Shown here piece by piece: positions 30,430 through 33,992 of a stretch of DNA of 33,992 nucleotides. Within the stretch, counting starts at the first letter, position 1; the number at the start of each line of letters is the position of its first letter. The stretch spans positions 1-33,992 of the forward strand of contig JAJFMT010000020.1 of assembly GCA_020696855.1 (NCBI GenBank). The letters run 5' to 3'. Below the pieces are notes generated by a model, which searched no databases, was not told where the DNA came from, and saw only the letters and a list, made by a program, of their open reading frames with translations. The stretch comes from Pseudobdellovibrio sp. GTDB lineage: Bacteria > Bdellovibrionota > Bdellovibrionia > Bdellovibrionales > Bdellovibrionaceae. The position numbers and the translations under genes are program-made.

Positions 30430-31887
30430 ATGGCATTAAGACAGACAATGAATCTCAGCCAAAATTTGGTCATCACGCCGCAGCTGCAGCAGGCGATCAA
30501 ACTTTTGCAAATGTCGCGTCTTGAGCTTGAATCCCAGGTCCGAAATGAATTAGAAGAAAATCCAATTTTAGAAGAAGCCGAAGTTCTGCGCGAAGAAGAC
30601 TTCCAGCGCACCAAAGAAGCGGCTGAGGCAACAGGCGAAAATGCCGAGTCAGTAAAGCCCGAAGGCACAACTGACAGCGTTCAGGATCCTCAGAAGCAAG
30701 ACGAATTCGAGTGGGAATCTTATTTAGAAACTCAGCATAAGGCTCCTCGCGAAGCTTCGCATGGCAACGAAGAAATTATGAATTACGAAAACATAATTTC
30801 GACAACGCAAACTTTGCATGATCACCTTTACTGGCAAGTTAAAATGACCGGATTCGGTGAAAAAGAAGAAAAGGCAGCAGATGCCATCATCGCGCACATC
30901 GATGACGATGGTTATTTGAAAATTCCTCTGCAGCAGATTTCTGAAGAAGAAAAAATCGAACTGGAAGATCTTGAAGATGCATTAAGTCTGATCCACGAGT
31001 TTGATCCGCCGGGTGTAGGTGCGCGTGACCTAAGAGAGTGTTTGCTTATTCAGGCCAAACTTTTAGAAGAAGACACAAACGACTTGGTGGGTTTATTAAA
31101 TCATCACTTAAAAGATTTAGAAAAAAAGAATTACGAAGCCATTGCCAAAGGCCTTAATAAAACTTTAGAAGAAGTGATCGAAATCTGTAAAATCATTTAC
31201 GCCATGGAGCCTAAGCCAGGTCGTGGTTACGCAGGTGCGGATACTCAGTACGTAACTCCTGACGTTTACGTTTACAAAGTCGGTGACGATTATGTTGTTT
31301 CGCTGAATGAAGACGGCTTACCAAAATTAAAAATTTCAAACTACTACAAAAACATGCTTAAAGGCGGCGCGAATCCTAGCGGCGATCAAAAAGCGACTGA
31401 ATACATTCAGGAAAAACTGAAATCTGCGGTATGGCTGATTAAATCCATTCATCAGCGCCAAAGAACAGTTTATAAAGTGACAGAAAGTATTGTTAAGCAT
31501 CAGCGCGAGTTTTTTGAAAAGGGCGCAGCCTTCTTAAAACCGATGGTATTAAGAGATATCGCGAACGACATCGGAATGCATGAGTCGACGGTCAGTCGTG
31601 TAACTACAGCTAAATATGTTCATACACCGCAAGGTATTTATGAGCTGAAGTACTTCTTCAATTCGGGTATCAGCTCTTCTTCAGGCGGAGAAGATCTGGC
31701 ATCAGAATCCGTTAAAATGAAATTAAAAGAGTTAGTGGCAAAAGAAGATCCTAAAAAGCCATTATCCGACCAAAAGCTCGTTGATTTGCTTAAAAATGAA
31801 GGTATAGATATAGCAAGAAGAACAGTGGCAAAATACCGCGATGTTCTTAAAATTTTACCTTCGAGCCAGCGCAAGAAGTATTTCTAA
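30430..31887 (+). CDS. rpoN: RNA polymerase sigma-54 factor RpoN
   Basis: RpoN directs polymerase to -24/-12 promoters and needs an AAA+ enhancer-binding activator. The protein has 485 residues. Region I (1-50) starts with LRQTMNLSQNLVITPQLQQA, rich in Gln and Leu. An acidic region II (about 51-115) follows. The core-binding region III holds YWQVKMTGFGEKEEKAADAI and GVGARDLRECLLIQAKLL. A helix-turn-helix lies at about 374-395 (LRDIANDIGMHESTVSRVT). The RpoN box is ARRTVAKYRD (462-471), with aspartate instead of the usual final glutamate. It follows lptB by 18 bases. Upstream lptC-lptB and downstream hpf are its classic neighbours, but here apt intervenes before hpf. Confidence 0.97.
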   Translation: MALRQTMNLSQNLVITPQLQQAIKLLQMSRLELESQVRNELEENPILEEAEVLREEDFQRTKEAAEATGENAESVKPEGTTDSVQDPQKQDEFEWESYLETQHKAPREASHGNEEIMNYENIISTTQTLHDHLYWQVKMTGFGEKEEKAADAIIAHIDDDGYLKIPLQQISEEEKIELEDLEDALSLIHEFDPPGVGARDLRECLLIQAKLLEEDTNDLVGLLNHHLKDLEKKNYEAIAKGLNKTLEEVIEICKIIYAMEPKPGRGYAGADTQYVTPDVYVYKVGDDYVVSLNEDGLPKLKISNYYKNMLKGGANPSGDQKATEYIQEKLKSAVWLIKSIHQRQRTVYKVTESIVKHQREFFEKGAAFLKPMVLRDIANDIGMHESTVSRVTTAKYVHTPQGIYELKYFFNSGISSSSGGEDLASESVKMKLKELVAKEDPKKPLSDQKLVDLLKNEGIDIARRTVAKYRDVLKILPSSQRKKYF

Positions 31888-31900
31888 CAGGTGCTTTTCC

Positions 31901-32413
31901 ATGCCTACATTAAATTACAAAGAACTCATTAGAGACGTTCAGGATTTTCCTATTAAAGGCGTATTGTTCCGTGATGTTTCTCCGTTACTGCAGAACCCGG
32001 AAGCATTCTCAAGCATGGCTCATGATTTTTCTAAACTGGTAGATTTAAATAAAGTCGACCTTTTTGTCGGCATCGAATCACGCGGATTTATTTTTGCCGC
32101 ACAAATGGCTGCGAAGTTTAATAAAGGTTTTGCCCCGCTTAGAAAAGCAGGAAAGCTTCCGCCCCCCGTTCACAAAAAATCATATAAATTAGAATACGGT
32201 GAAGCCACTCTGGAAATGGCTCCTGCCGCGTCTCCTGCGCGAGTCGTGATCTGTGATGACGTTCTTGCTACCGGCGGAACTCTGCGTGCCTCAGTTGAGC
32301 TTTGTGAACGCGCAGGCTATCATGTAGAAGATATCTTAGTGCTGATCAACCTGACATTTTTGAATGACATGAAATTTAAAAATGAACCGGTGAAATCTCT
32401 CATTCAATACTAA
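31901..32413 (+). CDS. apt: Adenine phosphoribosyltransferase
   Basis: Apt salvages adenine by joining it to PRPP to form AMP in the cytoplasm. I chose the ATG at 31901, 13 bases after the rpoN stop, which gives 170 residues. A longer frame from 31841 would overlap rpoN by 47 bases and add an unlikely basic lead. Family motifs are present: FPIKGVLFRDVSPLL (17-30), GIESRGFIFAAQMA (57-70), PLRKAGKLPPPV (79-90), and the PRPP loop VVICDDVLATGGT (115-127). A hairpin follows the stop closely. Its position between rpoN and hpf is unusual; it looks like the last gene of the long upstream operon. Confidence 0.94.
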   Translation: MPTLNYKELIRDVQDFPIKGVLFRDVSPLLQNPEAFSSMAHDFSKLVDLNKVDLFVGIESRGFIFAAQMAAKFNKGFAPLRKAGKLPPPVHKKSYKLEYGEATLEMAPAASPARVVICDDVLATGGTLRASVELCERAGYHVEDILVLINLTFLNDMKFKNEPVKSLIQY

Positions 32414-32420
32414 AAAAAAG

Positions 32421-32442
32421 AATTAGAGAAAACACTCTAATT
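32421..32442 (+). terminator. Hairpin terminator after apt
   Basis: AATTAGAG and CTCTAATT form an 8-base stem with a six-base loop, starting eight bases after the apt stop and followed by a short TTTC. The stem is AT-rich and the T run is short, so termination may be partial. The rest of the gap to hpf (32443-32683, about 240 bases) is AT-rich leader sequence in which I see no gene, only the hpf ribosome site GAAGGAG. Confidence 0.55.
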
Positions 32443-32683
32443 TCAGTGCGGAACTTATACCGTTTAAAAATAATTCTTATTCACTTCTCTTGTTGAAACG
32501 CGAGTGTCACAACATTCTACATTTTCATCGTCCATATTCTCATTGTGAGAAATATTTATTTTTTTCAGACCCTAAAAGTACCTTATCTTTGGTCTAGCCC
32601 AGGCCGATAAATCTAGTAAGACACGAGCTCAATTACGGGTTCCAGCGAATAGGGCCTTACGATAGGCGCCTGAAGGAGAAATA

Positions 32684-33055
32684 ATGAAATCGAATTATAC
32701 GTTCAAGCATCTCGATTATTCTGAGTCACTGGTGAATTATACGGATTCGAAGCTTGATAGTATTGGGCAGTTTTTGCTTAAGGATGGACGCTGCAACGTC
32801 TATTACTTTAAGAATCAGCATGAATATGTCTGTGAAGTATCTCTCCATACCAAGCAGAAATTTTTCAAAGCTACAGCCAGCTCGACAGACATTTATGTAG
32901 CGGTTGATCTTATGACTGACAAACTTGAAAAACAGTTTTTGAAAGTGAAAGAGATCTATCAAGATCACAAGAAGCACGACATCTCGAAAGAGGGGCGTCT
33001 GCAGGAGATCAACTCTCAGTTTGAGTATGCTCCGAAGTGGAAGAAAGCCGGCTAG
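32684..33055 (+). CDS. hpf: Ribosome hibernation-promoting factor (HPF/RaiA family)
   Basis: HPF-family proteins bind the 30S decoding centre of idle ribosomes and store them as 70S or 100S particles. The 123-residue protein starts with the family's first strand and helix (NYTFKHLDYSESLVNYTDSKLDSI). It continues with VYYFKNQHEYVCEVSLHTKQKFFKATASSTDIYVAVDLMTDKLEKQFLKVKE, the second helix of the beta-alpha-beta-beta-beta-alpha fold. The last 25 residues (DISKEGRLQEINSQFEYAPKWKKAG) extend beyond E. coli HPF (95) but fall short of the long form's second domain, so this is a short-type HPF with a tail. A strong GAAGGAG ribosome site is present. Nearness to rpoN is typical. Ribosome storage would suit a predator's non-growing attack phase; that is inference. 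Confidence 0.88.
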   Translation: MKSNYTFKHLDYSESLVNYTDSKLDSIGQFLLKDGRCNVYYFKNQHEYVCEVSLHTKQKFFKATASSTDIYVAVDLMTDKLEKQFLKVKEIYQDHKKHDISKEGRLQEINSQFEYAPKWKKAG

Positions 33056-33081
33056 TCAGCCGGTCAGCCAGCCGGATAATC
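33046..33081 (+). repeat. Three tandem 12-base repeats with hairpin at the hpf stop codon
   Basis: AGCCGG recurs at exactly 12-base spacing (33046, 33058, 33070), with the remaining six bases partly conserved (CTAGTC, TCAGCC, ATAATC). The first two copies also form a 6-base stem, CCGGCT and AGCCGG, around AGTC, so the hpf TAG stop (33053-33055) lies inside the hairpin. It may be a small slippage-born repeat or a 3'-end stability element. Confidence 0.6.
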
Positions 33082-33119
33082 ACGTTCTTCAAATAGCAAG
33101 AAAATTTATTCGTGCCACA

Positions 33120-33147
33120 AAAAATGCCGGGAATTCCCGGCATTTTT
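33120..33147. terminator. Strong palindromic (bidirectional) terminator
   Basis: A perfect 28-base palindrome centred on AATT pairs AAAAATGCCGGG with CCCGGCATTTTT and ends in TTTTTGTT on the plus strand. It closes the hpf transcript before the protease gene. Being palindromic with A and T runs at both ends, it should terminate in either direction. The following 87 bases, up to the protease start, hold an AGGGGG ribosome site. Confidence 0.88.
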
Positions 33148-33234
33148 GTTACATACAGAGACGTCTCATATTAGCTCTTAAGTACGTCTAAAATAAGACC
33201 GAAAAATAAGATAACCAATTTCCAGGGGGAAAGT

Positions 33235-33992
33235 GTGAAGAAGCAAATGGCCGCAGTTATTTCGCTAGCGTCGCTTATTGTTTTAATCGCCTTTCAGAAC
33301 TGTGGAAAAGTAGCTTCAAGCCAGATCGAAGCGGCCAGCCTGGGAAAACTCTCAGTTCCATTAGAACATGCAGATAAAGAACTCATAGTAAAAATGAAAA
33401 ACAGCGAAGGCCACGCTGAAATGGTAGATATGGCGGCGGCCAGCGGTCTTGTTAATCTGAATGAATCTGACCCGACAGCGATGGCGGCATGGAACGACAA
33501 CAATATGAGTCTCTGGGGCTGGAGCGGCCCATCAACGCCGGAAGAGTTAAAAGCTAAATTAATGGCCAGTGAAATCGGCGGAATGATCGAATACGCAGAG
33601 CCCAATTATATTTTCAATGCGATTCCAGATGAAGGCGTAACCCAATCTGCGGTTGATTCCATCGGGTCCATTGATCCTCTGAAAAAAGTTATCTCATCAG
33701 ATGCCTTCAACGCAAAACTTATCGATCTTCGCGCTAATCTGCGGCCGATTGATATGATGTCGAGACCACGTCAAATTGTTGCCGTGATCGATTCAGGCGT
33801 TGATATCTATCACAAAGCTTTTCAGGGAGCAGATGCTATCTGGCAAAACCCCGGAGAGAATGGCGTCGACAGTAACGGAAACGACAAGCGCTCTAACGGT
33901 GTTGATGATGATAGTAATGGTTACGTCGATGATCATTCCGGCTTTAACTTCCGCGACAAAACCAATAACGTAGCCGATTCAACTGGTCACGG
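33235..33992 (+). CDS. Subtilisin-like (S8) serine protease lipoprotein, 3' end beyond window
   Basis: This is predicted to be a lipid-anchored or exported protease. It starts at the GTG at 33235, with AGGGGG six bases upstream, and is open to the window end (252 residues). The N-terminus is a signal ending in VLIAFQNC (C23), an unusual lipobox with asparagine at -1. Residues about 40-135 resemble an I9-type propeptide that closes with MIEYAEPNYIF. The catalytic domain begins near 180: the aspartate is D186 in VAVIDSGVD and the histidine is H252 in STGHG, the last codons of the window. Between them, WQNPGENGVDSNGNDKRSNGVDDDSNGYVDDHSGFNF is the calcium-loop-like insert common in bacterial S8 proteases. 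The catalytic serine lies outside the window. Confidence 0.9.
   Translation, partial: MKKQMAAVISLASLIVLIAFQNCGKVASSQIEAASLGKLSVPLEHADKELIVKMKNSEGHAEMVDMAAASGLVNLNESDPTAMAAWNDNNMSLWGWSGPSTPEELKAKLMASEIGGMIEYAEPNYIFNAIPDEGVTQSAVDSIGSIDPLKKVISSDAFNAKLIDLRANLRPIDMMSRPRQIVAVIDSGVDIYHKAFQGADAIWQNPGENGVDSNGNDKRSNGVDDDSNGYVDDHSGFNFRDKTNNVADSTGH

Noticed and set aside
32603..32610. GCCGATAA, a perfect flagellar sigma-28 -10 box, upstream of hpf
   Set aside because: No TAAA-type -35 lies about 15 bases before it; the nearest TAAA is 26 bases away.
1..33992. Mobile elements, CRISPR arrays, tRNA or rRNA genes
   Set aside because: No transposase or integrase motifs, repeat-spacer pattern or tRNA-like cloverleaf was seen; gene style is uniform across the window.

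Overview
The window looks like chromosomal core DNA of a predatory or gliding Gram-negative bacterium of the Bdellovibrio type (Bdellovibrionota), or a close deltaproteobacterial relative. The evidence is the combination of a MotAB stator, OM-barrel genes of myxobacterial type, a myxobacterial-style Glt/Agl envelope machine, an LPS-export module next to rpoN, and a lipoprotein ending its signal in FQNC. No tRNA, rRNA, CRISPR array, insertion sequence or prophage was recognised. Genes are packed tightly, often with 1-8 base overlaps, and GTG and TTG starts are common.

Bases 1-13953 hold housekeeping and envelope genes in short mixed-strand units. They are a large-subunit pseudouridine synthase (cut by the window edge) overlapping dsbD; motA-motB; a small outer-membrane barrel; a DEDDh exonuclease fused to a WYL-like domain; an LspA signal peptidase with a HAMP-like extension, divergent from dacB and a lytic transglycosylase; a cysteine-repeat secreted protein; a PilZ protein; thyA-folA; and a zinc-ribbon membrane protein-hpt-lysine-rich secreted protein unit.

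Bases 13987-17294 are a fragment of the division and cell wall cluster (rsmH-ftsL-ftsI) behind a clear sigma-70-type promoter. It has no mraZ before it and no murE/mraY after it.

Bases 17431-28718 are the most striking part. Ten same-strand genes encode two outer-membrane barrels, two periplasmic TPR proteins, a TPR lipoprotein, a small exported protein, an FHA/TM/TonB-like-tail protein and a TolQ-TolR-TolR type proton-driven motor. This matches the core of the Glt/Agl gliding (and Nfs spore-coat) machine of Myxococcus, here with motor and trans-envelope parts in one run. The strand continues without an obvious break into an LptC-LptA fusion, lptB, rpoN and apt, so one transcript of about 15 kb is possible.

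Bases 32414-33992 contain a terminator, a ribosome-hibernation factor gene with a small 12-base repeat at its stop codon, a strong palindromic terminator, and the first part of a subtilisin-like lipoprotein protease that runs off the window.

Functional assignments come from motifs read by eye. Names in the Glt/Agl cluster rest on domain content plus gene order and need homology searches to confirm.
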